From: Clostridiales bacterium
GTDB lineage: Bacteria > Bacillota > Clostridia > Christensenellales > Aristaeellaceae
Length of the DNA: 64,000 nucleotides
Direction of reading: 5' to 3'
Assembly: GCA_012728815.1 (NCBI GenBank)
Contig: JAAYEI010000068.1
Coordinates: 1 to 64,000, forward strand
Position 1 is the stretch's first letter, and the number at the start of each line of letters is the position of its first letter. Of the stretch, positions 1 through 7,399 are shown in pieces. A program made the translations under genes and the position numbers. The notes below the pieces were generated by a model, which worked only from the letters and a program-made list of their open reading frames with translations, was not told the origin of the DNA and did no database searches.

Positions 1-125
1 GAATCGAGCATTGGATGAACAACTACCCGCGCCGCCTGCTTGGCTACAGGACGGCCAAGCAGGCTTACCAGGCAGCTTGAGTGAACAGGGCTACAGGGGG
101 TGCGGCAATTAAAGTTGCAATCTAG
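1..125 (+). mobile_element. Right end of an IS30-family insertion sequence
   Basis: The window opens inside an insertion sequence. The last 25 codons of a transposase are followed by a short AT-richer tail (about 108-125, with the pieces gcaatt and ttgcaat) that looks like an IS30-type terminal inverted repeat. The left end is outside the window, so the outer boundary is an estimate and no target duplication can be checked. The tRNA promoter begins only about 30 bases further on. Confidence 0.55.
3..80 (+). CDS. IS30-family transposase, C-terminal fragment
   Basis: Only the 3' end of the gene is present. In the frame starting at base 3 it encodes 25 residues ending at a TGA (78-80), containing WMNNYPRRLLGYRTAKQAY. 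This matches the end of IS30-type DDE transposases, where a 'NxxPRKxLGYxTPxE' signature closes the integrase core. Transposases of this family cut and join element ends during transposition. Whether the gene is intact cannot be judged because the DDE residues lie upstream of the window. Confidence 0.7.
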   Translation: MEHWMNNYPRRLLGYRTAKQAYQAA

Positions 126-154
126 ACGGGATTTCCAAAAATCTGCCTGCAGGC

Positions 155-183
155 TTGACAAAGCTTGGGGGGCAGGCTAAGAT
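155..183 (+). promoter_or_regulatory. Sigma-A promoter of the tRNA cluster
   Basis: The -35 box TTGACA (155-160) and -10 box TAAGAT (178-183) are separated by 17 bases, about 25 bases before the first tRNA. This is a near-consensus vegetative promoter, as expected for stable RNA genes. Confidence 0.8.
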
Positions 184-208
184 GGTCAAGCGTCTCAAGG
201 GAACGCAG

Positions 209-284
209 GGGAACATAGCTCAGCTGGGAGAGCATCTGCCTTACAAGCAGAGGGTCACAGGTTCGAGCCCTGTTGTTCCCACCA
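209..284 (+). tRNA. tRNA-Val (anticodon UAC)
   Basis: A complete cloverleaf is readable. The acceptor arms gggaaca (209-215) and tgttccc (274-280) pair perfectly. The anticodon stem TCTGC/GCAGA encloses the loop CTTACAA, giving anticodon TAC, and the T-loop is GTTCGAG. The discriminator base is A and the CCA end is encoded (282-284). It is the first of five tRNAs in one transcription unit. Confidence 0.96.
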
Positions 285-289
285 CAAGT

Positions 290-366
290 GGCCCGGTAGT
301 TCAGTTGGTTAGAATGCCAGCCTGTCACGCTGGAGGTCGAGGGTTCGAGCCCCTTCCGGGTCGCCA
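290..366 (+). tRNA. tRNA-Asp (anticodon GUC)
   Basis: The acceptor arms ggcccgg (290-296) and ccgggtc (356-362) pair with one G-U. The anticodon loop is CTGTCAC (anticodon GTC) and the T-loop is GTTCGAG. Discriminator G and an encoded CCA (364-366) complete the gene. It starts five bases after tRNA-Val ends. Confidence 0.96.
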
Positions 367-369
367 CCT

Positions 370-445
370 GCCTTGGTAGCTCAGTCGGTAGAGCAGCAGA
401 CTGAAAATCTGCGTGTCGCTGGTTCGATTCCGGCCCAAGGCACCA
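370..445 (+). tRNA. tRNA-Phe (anticodon GAA)
   Basis: The acceptor arms gccttgg (370-376) and ccaaggc (435-441) pair perfectly. The anticodon stem GCAGA/TCTGC surrounds the loop CTGAAAA, giving GAA. The T-loop is GTTCGAT, with discriminator A and an encoded CCA (443-445). Confidence 0.96.
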
Positions 446-451
446 CAGCGC

Positions 452-527
452 GCGGTAGTAGCTCAGTTGGTAGAGCGCAACCTTGCCAAGGTTGAGGTCG
501 CGAGTCCGAGTCTCGTCTACCGCTCCA
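452..527 (+). tRNA. tRNA-Gly (anticodon GCC)
   Basis: The acceptor arms gcggtag (452-458) and ctaccgc (517-523) pair perfectly. The anticodon stem CAACC/GGTTG encloses TTGCCAA, giving GCC. The T-loop reads GTCCGAG instead of the usual GTTCGAG, a minor departure. Discriminator T is followed by an encoded CCA (525-527). The 98 bases to the next tRNA hold no gene that I can see. Confidence 0.94.
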
Positions 528-625
528 CACCATGGAACCTGCATTGTGCCCGGACCTCCGGGAACTGTGCGCAAGCGCCACAGCGCAGGCTTCCAGCCCA
601 GGTTGCGCTTGCTAACCGGGCAAAC

Positions 626-700
626 GGCGCCATAGCCAAGTGGTAAGGCGAAGGTCTGCAAAACCTTTATTCCCCAGTTCGAATCTGGGTGGCGCCTCCA
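626..700 (+). tRNA. tRNA-Cys (anticodon GCA)
   Basis: The acceptor arms ggcgcca (626-632) and tggcgcc (690-696) pair perfectly. The anticodon stem AAGGT/ACCTT encloses the loop CTGCAAA, giving GCA. The T-loop is GTTCGAA, the discriminator is T, and CCA is encoded (698-700). This is the last tRNA before the terminator. Confidence 0.96.
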
Positions 701-713
701 CATGAGGCAGGAG

Positions 714-738
714 CCCCGGAAAAGCTTCCGGGGTTTTT
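714..738 (+). terminator. Intrinsic terminator of the tRNA cluster
   Basis: An 8-bp perfect stem ccccggaa (714-721) / ttccgggg (726-733) with loop AAGC is followed by five T residues. It ends the five-tRNA unit and separates it from the UPF0340 gene. Confidence 0.9.
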
Positions 739-808
739 CATTGTGCTGCCTCCTGCCGCGAACTGTGATAGGATGAGTGGGAACAGAACATGGAAGGGGT
801 GCAACAAC

Positions 809-1354
809 TTGTTTGAACAGATAACCGCCCAGGCTGCTAAGGCGGTAGGGGAACTGCTGGACAGTGCCCAGCTGCAACCAGGCGCGCTGCTGGTGATCGG
901 CTGCTCCTCCAGTGAAATGGTGGGGGAGCGCATTGGCAAGGGCAGCAGCCGCGAGGCCGCCCAGGCAGCCTTTCAGGGCATCGCGCCCATTTTGCTGGAG
1001 CGGGGCATTCATCTGGCGGCCCAGTGCTGCGAACACCTGAACCGTGCCCTGGTGGTAGAGCGCGTGGTGGCAAAGGAGCTGGGGCTGGAAATCGTCAACG
1101 CGGTGCCCAGGCCAGACGCCGGCGGGTCCTTCCCGGTTGCCGTCTATGAGCGGATGAAGGACCCGGCGCTGGTGGAGCGCGTGCAGGCGGATGCCGGGCT
1201 TGACATTGGCGGCACGCTGATTGGCATGCACCTGAAATGGGTGGCTGTGCCTGTGCGGCTGACCATCAGCAGGATCGGGCAGGCGCAGATTCTGTGCGCC
1301 CGCACCCGGCCCAAATACATCGGCGGCCCGCGGGCAGCCTATCTGGCGCTTTGA
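809..1354 (+). CDS. UPF0340 / TIGR01440 family protein (YwlG-like)
   Basis: The 181-residue product matches the YwlG family of Bacillus, normally about 180 residues, whose function is not established. Family landmarks are the early LLVIGCSSSEMVGERIG and the central CCEHLNRALVVER. Frame and length favour a TTG start at 809, preceded by ggaagggg nine bases upstream; the open frame extends further 5' but that part overlaps the terminator and has no ribosome site. The last bases overlap the start of the next gene (TGATG), suggesting translational coupling to the PLP homeostasis gene. Confidence 0.82.
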   Translation: MFEQITAQAAKAVGELLDSAQLQPGALLVIGCSSSEMVGERIGKGSSREAAQAAFQGIAPILLERGIHLAAQCCEHLNRALVVERVVAKELGLEIVNAVPRPDAGGSFPVAVYERMKDPALVERVQADAGLDIGGTLIGMHLKWVAVPVRLTISRIGQAQILCARTRPKYIGGPRAAYLAL

Positions 1355-2061
1355 TGGTTGACCTGACGCTGCAACAGGTAACAGACAACGTTCAGCGCGT
1401 GCGGGAACGCATGGCACTGGCCGCGCTGCGCGCCCACAGGCAGCCTGAGGACATCCTGCTGTGTGCCGCCAGCAAGGCCAGAAGCAGCCAGCAGGTGCGC
1501 CAGGCGGCACAAACGATGATTGACCTGTTTGGCGAGAACCGCATGCAGGAAATGCGCGCGCATTTTAGGGACGGCGCGTACCTGGACAAGCCCTGCCACT
1601 TCATTGGCCAGCTGCAAACCAACAAGGTGCGCCAGGTGGTGGGCCAGGCAGCCATGATTCACAGTGTGGGCAGCCTGCGCCTGCTGAACGCTATCGCGAA
1701 AGAGGCCGCAAAACAGCGCATCAGCCAACCGGTGCTGATTCAGATCAACCTGGGCCAGGAGGACAGCAAGGCCGGCATTGCGGAAGCGGAGCTGCGCCCG
1801 GTGCTGGAGGCGGCTGCCCAGCTGCCCCAGGTGGTGGTGCGCGGGCTGATGGCCATCCCGCCGCCCACCCCCACCGGGGAGCAGGCGCGCCCCTACTTCG
1901 CCCGTTTGCGGGCGCTGATGGAACAGGCGCGTGGCTGGCAACTGCAGGGCCTCCAGCTGGACACCCTGTCCATGGGCATGTCGGACAGCTTTGAAGCCGC
2001 CATCCTGGAAGGCGCTACCCTGGTGCGGGTAGGCCGGGACATTTTTGGCGAGCGTACATAG
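1354..2061 (+). CDS. YggS-family pyridoxal phosphate homeostasis protein
   Basis: The 235-residue product is a single-domain TIM-barrel protein of the YggS/YlmE/PROSC family, which binds pyridoxal 5'-phosphate and buffers free PLP without known catalysis. The PLP lysine lies in CAASKARSSQQV near residue 35. Other family marks are GENRMQEM, HFIGQLQTNK, INLGQEDSKAG, LSMGMSDSF and the C-terminal VRVGRDIFG. The ATG overlaps the stop of the preceding UPF0340 gene. In Firmicutes this family is often near sepF and ylm genes; here those are absent. Confidence 0.9.
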   Translation: MVDLTLQQVTDNVQRVRERMALAALRAHRQPEDILLCAASKARSSQQVRQAAQTMIDLFGENRMQEMRAHFRDGAYLDKPCHFIGQLQTNKVRQVVGQAAMIHSVGSLRLLNAIAKEAAKQRISQPVLIQINLGQEDSKAGIAEAELRPVLEAAAQLPQVVVRGLMAIPPPTPTGEQARPYFARLRALMEQARGWQLQGLQLDTLSMGMSDSFEAAILEGATLVRVGRDIFGERT

Positions 2062-2156
2062 ACAAACCCTGGCGCGGGCACGGCGCATATGGACAATTTG
2101 ATCAAGCGATAAGGGGTTGTCCATGCTAAAAAACCGCGCCTGCGCCTGTTTCGTAT

Positions 2157-2164
2157 GCTATAAT
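2157..2164 (+). promoter_or_regulatory. Extended -10 promoter before the FHA-ftsW-pbp operon
   Basis: The sequence TGCTATAAT holds a perfect -10 box TATAAT (2159-2164) with the upstream TG of an extended -10 promoter. No good -35 box is visible 17 bases upstream. It sits about 25 bases before the FHA gene. Confidence 0.6.
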
Positions 2165-2189
2165 ACCCTGACAGGAAAGGGGAGGCCAC

Positions 2190-2867
2190 ATGGGGGACAC
2201 CGTCTACGAGCTGCTGGCGCTGGGGCTGCGCTATGTGTTTGTGCTGTTGGCCGCCCTGATGCTGCTGCGCGTTGTCCTGACCATGTGGGCCGACAAACGC
2301 TCCTACCAGCAGGCGTTGCGCCAATTGCCCGACGCCGGCCTGGTAGGCGAGGTGGTGGATTTGTCCAACGGCCGCGGGCAGCCGCTGCCCAGGGAAGGGC
2401 TGATAGGCTCGGGACGCAGCTGTGACATCCGGATTGGCAAGTTGCACCGGCGTGAGATGGAGTTTGCCTTCCGCCCCGGCCTGGGCCTGAAGCTCATCCC
2501 CCTGAGGCGGCGCCACCAGGCGCTGCTGGATGAGGTGCCGCTCAACCGCGCGGATGCCTATGCCCTGCATGGCACCATCCTGGACATCCGGGGCACCCGG
2601 CTGCGCTTCCGCCTCTTTGCCGGGCTGGACCTGCCCCAGCGCCAGTTGGTCCACCAGCTGCCCACGGAAGAGGGGCTGTACGACCTTGCGGATGATGCCC
2701 TGTCGCAGCTGATGGACCCGGGCGCTGGCCTGCCGCCCGCAATCCCACCGGATCCCATGCTGGAGATGACCTGGCAGCATGCCCCCCTGCCCCCGGAGCT
2801 GCTCAGCCCGCCGGACAGCGCGACACCAAAGAGCCGCCGCCGCGCGAGGCGGGAGGAGGAGGTATGA
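2190..2867 (+). CDS. Membrane-anchored FHA-like domain protein
   Basis: The 225-residue protein has one N-terminal membrane segment (about residues 10-32), then an FHA-like beta-sandwich (about 65-150) and a basic proline-rich tail. FHA domains normally bind phosphothreonine and often link Ser/Thr kinases to cell-wall enzymes. Here the usual GR and SxxH signature appears altered (IGSGRSCDI and KLHRREMEF), so phosphopeptide binding is doubtful. It is the first gene of a cassette with an FtsW-type protein and a penicillin-binding protein, an arrangement known from Clostridia and Actinobacteria. The SD is aggggagg and it overlaps the next gene by four bases. Confidence 0.72.
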   Translation: MGDTVYELLALGLRYVFVLLAALMLLRVVLTMWADKRSYQQALRQLPDAGLVGEVVDLSNGRGQPLPREGLIGSGRSCDIRIGKLHRREMEFAFRPGLGLKLIPLRRRHQALLDEVPLNRADAYALHGTILDIRGTRLRFRLFAGLDLPQRQLVHQLPTEEGLYDLADDALSQLMDPGAGLPPAIPPDPMLEMTWQHAPLPPELLSPPDSATPKSRRRARREEEV

Positions 2868-4102
2868 GAACCCGCGTTCAGGGGGACAGCCGCCGGCTGA
2901 CCCTGCCGGGCATGCTGTTCTTCTTCCTGGGCTTCCTGCTGCTGGGCCTGCAGACGCCGGATTACCGCGCCTTTATGCTGGCCGTGCTGGTGCCCCTGGC
3001 CTTTTATTTGGTCACCGCGGCCCTGCTCCGCCTGCTCAGCGCGGACCGTGTGCTGCTGTGCCTGGTGAACTTCCTCTGCGCGCTGGGCATCCTGGCGCTG
3101 TACCGTTTAAACCCTGCCCGCGGGCTGGGCCAGACCTTCAACTACGCGGTGGGCCTGTTGGGGATGGTGGGCTGCATGCTGCTGGTGCGCTTCTGGCAGC
3201 GCTTCAGATGGACGCTTCCCCTCATCGCGCTGGCTGCCCTGGTGTTGATGGCGTTGCCGCTGATGTTCGGCACGGTCAAAAACGGCGCCAAGGCCTGGGT
3301 AAGCCTGCTGGGGGTCAGCTTTCAGCCCAGCGAGATTGTCAAGGTGGCCATGGTGCTGGTGATGGCCTTCCTGCTCTCGCGCAGGATGGTGCTGCTGGCG
3401 CTGGCGTTCGCGGGTGTCTGCCTGGGCCTGCTCTTTTTGCAGCGCGACCTGGGCACGGCGCTGCTGTACTACGCCATCAGCCTGGTACTGGTCTATGTGT
3501 CCACTGGCAGCCTGACCTTCCTGGCCCTGGGCACCCTGGGCGCCGGTGCGGGTGCGGTGCTGGGCTACCAGATGAACACCTATGTGCAAAACCGGGTGAG
3601 CATCTGGCAAAACCCCTGGCAGGATCCCTACGGCATTGCCTGGCAGGTGGTGCAGTCCCTGGTGGCCATGGTGAACGCCGGCCCCTGGGGCACCGGGCTG
3701 GGGCTGGGCAACGCCCGGACCATCCCGGAGGTGGAGACCGATTTCATCTTCGCCGCAGTCTTTCATGAGTTTGGCCTGGTCTTTGGCATCCTGGTCATCC
3801 TCATCTATTTGTTGATCTTCCTGCGCGGCGTGGGGGTGGCCCGCCGCGCGCGCACCCGCTTTCACACCCTGCTGGCGCTGGGCTGCAGCTGTTTCATCGC
3901 GCTGCAGACCTTTGTCATCATCGGCGGCAACATCAACCTGATACCGCTCACCGGTGTCACCCTGCCCTTCATGAGCTATGGGGGCACCTCCCTGGTCAGC
4001 AGCCTGTGCATCATGGGCCTGCTGCAGGGCGTGGCCAACGCCAACGAGCACGGCCTGGAAGAGGATCAGCTGATGGCCCTCATGGGCGAGGAGGACGGAT
4101 GA
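2864..4102 (+). CDS. FtsW/RodA/SpoVE-family SEDS protein
   Basis: The 412-residue integral membrane protein has about ten hydrophobic segments. It carries SEDS motifs: KAWVSLLGVSFQPSEIVK near residues 140-160, FLQRDLGTALLYY near 195, TDFIFAAVFHEFG near 290, and the C-terminal GVTLPFMSYGGTSLVSS. SEDS proteins polymerise lipid II into glycan strands together with a class B PBP. That partner is the next gene, whose ATG overlaps this stop (ATGA). An elongation, division or sporulation role (RodA, FtsW or SpoVE) cannot be separated from sequence alone. Confidence 0.93.
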   Translation: MRTRVQGDSRRLTLPGMLFFFLGFLLLGLQTPDYRAFMLAVLVPLAFYLVTAALLRLLSADRVLLCLVNFLCALGILALYRLNPARGLGQTFNYAVGLLGMVGCMLLVRFWQRFRWTLPLIALAALVLMALPLMFGTVKNGAKAWVSLLGVSFQPSEIVKVAMVLVMAFLLSRRMVLLALAFAGVCLGLLFLQRDLGTALLYYAISLVLVYVSTGSLTFLALGTLGAGAGAVLGYQMNTYVQNRVSIWQNPWQDPYGIAWQVVQSLVAMVNAGPWGTGLGLGNARTIPEVETDFIFAAVFHEFGLVFGILVILIYLLIFLRGVGVARRARTRFHTLLALGCSCFIALQTFVIIGGNINLIPLTGVTLPFMSYGGTSLVSSLCIMGLLQGVANANEHGLEEDQLMALMGEEDG

Positions 4103-5496
4103 AGCTCATCAAAGGCAAGCTGCGCCTTGTGGCGCTGGCGCTCAGCCTCATGCTGGTCACGCTGATTGTCTATGGCGCTTACAGCCTGGGCTTGTCCGGC
4201 AACCGCTGGTTTTCCTCTTCCATCAACACCTCCCTGCGCAAGGTGCGCGCGGATGTCATCCCCGGGCGCATCTACGACCGCAACGGCATCCAGCTGGCGG
4301 GCAGCAACACCGCGGGGGACCGCCTCTACCACCAGGATGAGCTCACCCGCCGGGGGCTGGTGCATGCCCTGGGCATGAAGGACGGCACGGTCAAGAACGG
4401 GGTGGAGGTGTTCCTGTCCTACCTGCTCTACGCCTATGACGCCAGCTATCTCAGCCGCCTTACCGCCGCCTTCACCGGCCAGATGCGGCAGGGCTATGAC
4501 CTGCGGCTGAGCCTGTCCTCCGGCCTGTCCCGCCTGGTGGCGGAGCAGTTCCCCGCAGGCAAGGCGGGCGCTGTGGTGGTGATGAACTACCGCACCGGAG
4601 AGCTGCTGACCCTGGCCAGCTTCCCCAATTTTGACCCCCTGCGGGCCCAGGGGGTGCTGGGCGACCCCCAAAAGCCATACATCAACAACGCCACCCAGTG
4701 GCGCAGCGCGCCGGGTTCCACCTTCAAGGTGATCACCATGGCGGCGGCCCTGCAGCACATCCCGGATGTGAGGAGCCGCACCTTCACCTGTGAGGGCGAG
4801 CTGCCGGTGGGCGACATCGTGATCACCGACGCCCTCAACGCCCGCCACGGCCAAATCAGCCTGGAGCGCGCGCTGTCCATCTCCTGCAACATCACCTTTG
4901 CCCAGCTGGCCCTGGAGTTGACTGATGAGCAGCTGCGCCAGACCGCGCGCGCATTTGGCCTGGATGACCATGTGTTGTTCTCCGACCTGGTGGTGGAGGA
5001 CTCCTCCTACCCCACAAGCAACCGCGTCCCCAAGGAGCTGGCATGGACGGGCCCCGGCCAAAGCGCGCTGCACATCACCCCGCTGCAGATGTGCATGGCG
5101 GCTGCCGCCATCGCCAATGACGGCGTGATGATGGAGCCCAAGCTGCTGCTGCAGGCGGTGGACAGCAGGAAGGTGGGCAAGTCCCAGATGGTCCCCACGG
5201 TTTACCGCACGCCGCTGAACAGAAGCGAGGCAAAGATCATTGCCCAGGCCATGCGCCAGGCCGTTGCCGGTGGCACGGCCACGCGCGCCAGGGTAGCGGG
5301 CCTGCAGGTGGCAGGCAAAACAGGCTCCGCCCAGGTGGATCGCCAGGAACTGACCAATGCCTGGTTCATCGGCTTTCTGGATGAGCCCACCCTGCCCTAT
5401 GCCCTCTGCGTGGTGGTGATGGACGCGGGGGAGGGCAGCCGCCATGCCGCGCCCCTAGCCGGCAAGATCTTCCAGTACATCAAGGACAACCAGTAA
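4099..5496 (+). CDS. Class B penicillin-binding protein (PbpA-like transpeptidase)
   Basis: The 465-residue protein has an N-terminal membrane anchor (about residues 8-30) and a transpeptidase domain that cross-links peptidoglycan outside the membrane. The active-site motifs are all present: STFK at 207-210, SCN at 262-264 and KTG at 408-410. The N-terminal dimerisation region is short and lacks PASTA repeats, resembling the PbpA/PBP2-like proteins paired with SEDS partners. The ATG at 4099 overlaps the ftsW-type stop and follows gaggagg. Confidence 0.93.
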   Translation: MKLIKGKLRLVALALSLMLVTLIVYGAYSLGLSGNRWFSSSINTSLRKVRADVIPGRIYDRNGIQLAGSNTAGDRLYHQDELTRRGLVHALGMKDGTVKNGVEVFLSYLLYAYDASYLSRLTAAFTGQMRQGYDLRLSLSSGLSRLVAEQFPAGKAGAVVVMNYRTGELLTLASFPNFDPLRAQGVLGDPQKPYINNATQWRSAPGSTFKVITMAAALQHIPDVRSRTFTCEGELPVGDIVITDALNARHGQISLERALSISCNITFAQLALELTDEQLRQTARAFGLDDHVLFSDLVVEDSSYPTSNRVPKELAWTGPGQSALHITPLQMCMAAAAIANDGVMMEPKLLLQAVDSRKVGKSQMVPTVYRTPLNRSEAKIIAQAMRQAVAGGTATRARVAGLQVAGKTGSAQVDRQELTNAWFIGFLDEPTLPYALCVVVMDAGEGSRHAAPLAGKIFQYIKDNQ

Positions 5497-5525
5497 TTGG
5501 CCCTGCTGTGTATCTAAATGAAAAA

Positions 5526-5562
5526 GCGGCACCCTGACAACTTCCGGGGTGCCGCCAAATTT
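5526..5562. terminator. Bidirectional intrinsic terminator
   Basis: The 9-bp stem gcggcaccc (5526-5534) / gggtgccgc (5547-5555) is flanked by AAAAA on the left and a T-rich tract on the right. It can end both the pbp transcript (+) and the pepF transcript (-). Confidence 0.85.
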
Positions 5563-5572
5563 TTGACCTGAT

Positions 5573-7360
5573 TCAGGAACCGATGAGCTGCTCCATCTGG
5601 GTGATGATGTCCTCAAACACCTTCATCGCGCCGCGGATGACGCCGGGCCGGGTCATGTCAGCGCCCGCGGCGGCCAGCGCCTCAATGGGGGGCAGGCTGC
5701 CGCCCGCCTTGAGGAAGGTGAAGTATTTCTCCCTCGCCCCGGGGCCGCCATGCAGGATGCGGTCGGCCAGGTACACGGCGGCGGAGAAGCCGGTCGCGTA
5801 CTGATACACATAGAAGGCGCGGTAGAAATGGGGGATGCGCAGCCATTCGTGGCGAATCTGCGGGTCGATCACGCAGACCCGGCCATAGTACTGCGTGTTC
5901 AGCTTCTCATAGAGGTCAGACAGGGTGCGGTCGGTCAGTGCCTGGCCAGCTTCCACCAGCTTGTGGGCCTCGTGCTCAAACTCGGCGAACATGGTCTGGC
6001 GGAAGAAGGTGGTGCGGAACCCTTCGGCCAGATCCGTCAGGAAGAAGAGCAGCGCGTGCTTGTTGTCCCTGTGTTGCTCCTGCAGGGCACGGGACACCAG
6101 CACCTCGTTGCAGGTGGAGGCCACCTCGGCCGCGAACAGGGAGTAACCGGCCAGCTCGTAGGGCTGGGCCTGGTTGCTGTGCCAGGAGTGCAGCGCGTGC
6201 CCCAGCTCGTGCGCCAGGGTCATGGCACTGTCAATGTTGGGGGTGTGGTTGAGCAGCACATAGGGGTGGCTGTCATAGGTACCCCAGGAATAGGCCCCGG
6301 AGCGCTTGCCCTTTGTCTCATAGACGTCAATCCAGTTGTCCCGGTAGGCGCGGTCCAGCAACTGCGCGTATTCCGGGCCCAGCGGTTTCAGGCCTTTCTT
6401 GACCAGCTTCATGGCCTCAGGGTAGGGCAGCTCCATCTTGAAGTCCGCCGCGATGGGCACATACAGGTCATACAGATGCAGCTCATCCAACCCCAGCGCC
6501 TGTTTGCGCAGCTTCAGGTAGCGGTCCAGCACCGGAAAGGCGCAATGCGCCTCCCTGATCAGCCCGTCATACACTGACAAGGGGATTTCGTTGGCGTCCA
6601 GTGAGGCCGCCCGCGCGGAGGGATGGTGGCGCAACCTGGCCATGAGCGCGTCATGTTTCAGGCTGGAAATATAGAGGGTGGACACAGTGCCCGAAAAATC
6701 GCCAAAGGTCTTGTGCATGCCCTCAAAGGCTTCCTTGCGCACCTGGCGGTTGTGGCTGCGCAACTTCTCCCCATAGGTGGCGTGGGTCAACCGGCTGCTG
6801 CTGCCATCCTCATTCAGTGTGTCCGGCAGTGGCAGCTCCACATTGTTGAAGACGCTGAAGGTGCGGGATGCGGTGGCAAACACCTCGCCCGACTGGGCCA
6901 GCAGCTCCTCCTGCTCCTTGGGCAGGATGTGGGGGCGGCTACGGATCAGGTCCTTGAAGAAAACCGCGTATTGCGGGTGGTTCGGGTCATCGCGCAGCTG
7001 CGCCAGGCGTTCCTCCGGCAGTTCCAGCAGCTCCGGCTCAAGAAAAGCGCCTGCCGCGTGCGCCCGGGTCATCAGGGCTTCGGCCTTGGCCATCTGGGCT
7101 TTGTAGGCGTTGTTGGCGCCGTCCTGGTCCAGCTGCATGCGGGAATATACCAAATAGCTGCCCAGCAAGCGGTTGAGGTCAAAGCTGGTCGCCACTGCCT
7201 TGACCGGGTCTTCCGCCACCTTGCCCTGCAGGGCGCCAAGGTCTGACAGCAGGGTTTCTATCTGCTGCTCAGCTTGCTTCAGGGCTTGCTTGTTCTTGAA
7301 GATGTGGCCCAGGTTCCAGCGCCACCGGGCGGGGATGTCCGCGCGTGTCTTGTCCTGCAT
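5573..7360 (-). CDS. pepF: Oligoendopeptidase F (M3B zinc metallopeptidase)
   Basis: The 595-residue protein matches PepF in length and sequence. The thermolysin-like zinc motif HELGHALH (around residue 380) is followed by the family's downstream ASTCNEVL, where the third zinc ligand Glu resides. PepF cleaves short peptides in the cytoplasm. An ATG at 7384 in the same frame lacks a ribosome site; the ATG at 7360 has aaggag six bases upstream and is preferred. It is the last gene of the darA-holB-ricT-pepF run. Confidence 0.93.
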   Translation of the reverse strand: MQDKTRADIPARWRWNLGHIFKNKQALKQAEQQIETLLSDLGALQGKVAEDPVKAVATSFDLNRLLGSYLVYSRMQLDQDGANNAYKAQMAKAEALMTRAHAAGAFLEPELLELPEERLAQLRDDPNHPQYAVFFKDLIRSRPHILPKEQEELLAQSGEVFATASRTFSVFNNVELPLPDTLNEDGSSSRLTHATYGEKLRSHNRQVRKEAFEGMHKTFGDFSGTVSTLYISSLKHDALMARLRHHPSARAASLDANEIPLSVYDGLIREAHCAFPVLDRYLKLRKQALGLDELHLYDLYVPIAADFKMELPYPEAMKLVKKGLKPLGPEYAQLLDRAYRDNWIDVYETKGKRSGAYSWGTYDSHPYVLLNHTPNIDSAMTLAHELGHALHSWHSNQAQPYELAGYSLFAAEVASTCNEVLVSRALQEQHRDNKHALLFFLTDLAEGFRTTFFRQTMFAEFEHEAHKLVEAGQALTDRTLSDLYEKLNTQYYGRVCVIDPQIRHEWLRIPHFYRAFYVYQYATGFSAAVYLADRILHGGPGAREKYFTFLKAGGSLPPIEALAAAGADMTRPGVIRGAMKVFEDIITQMEQLIGS

Positions 7361-7399
7361 GTACAACTCCTTGCTGTCGGTCATGTGGTTGGGAGGGCT

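Noticed and set aside
155..379. Plus-strand open frame of 74 codons
   Set aside because: It overlaps the tRNA promoter and two tRNAs; the apparent protein is translated tRNA sequence.
122..1510. Long minus-strand open frame across the tRNA cluster and UPF0340 gene
   Set aside because: It crosses five tRNAs and a terminator and reads low-complexity Arg/Pro/His sequence; it is a GC-rich shadow.
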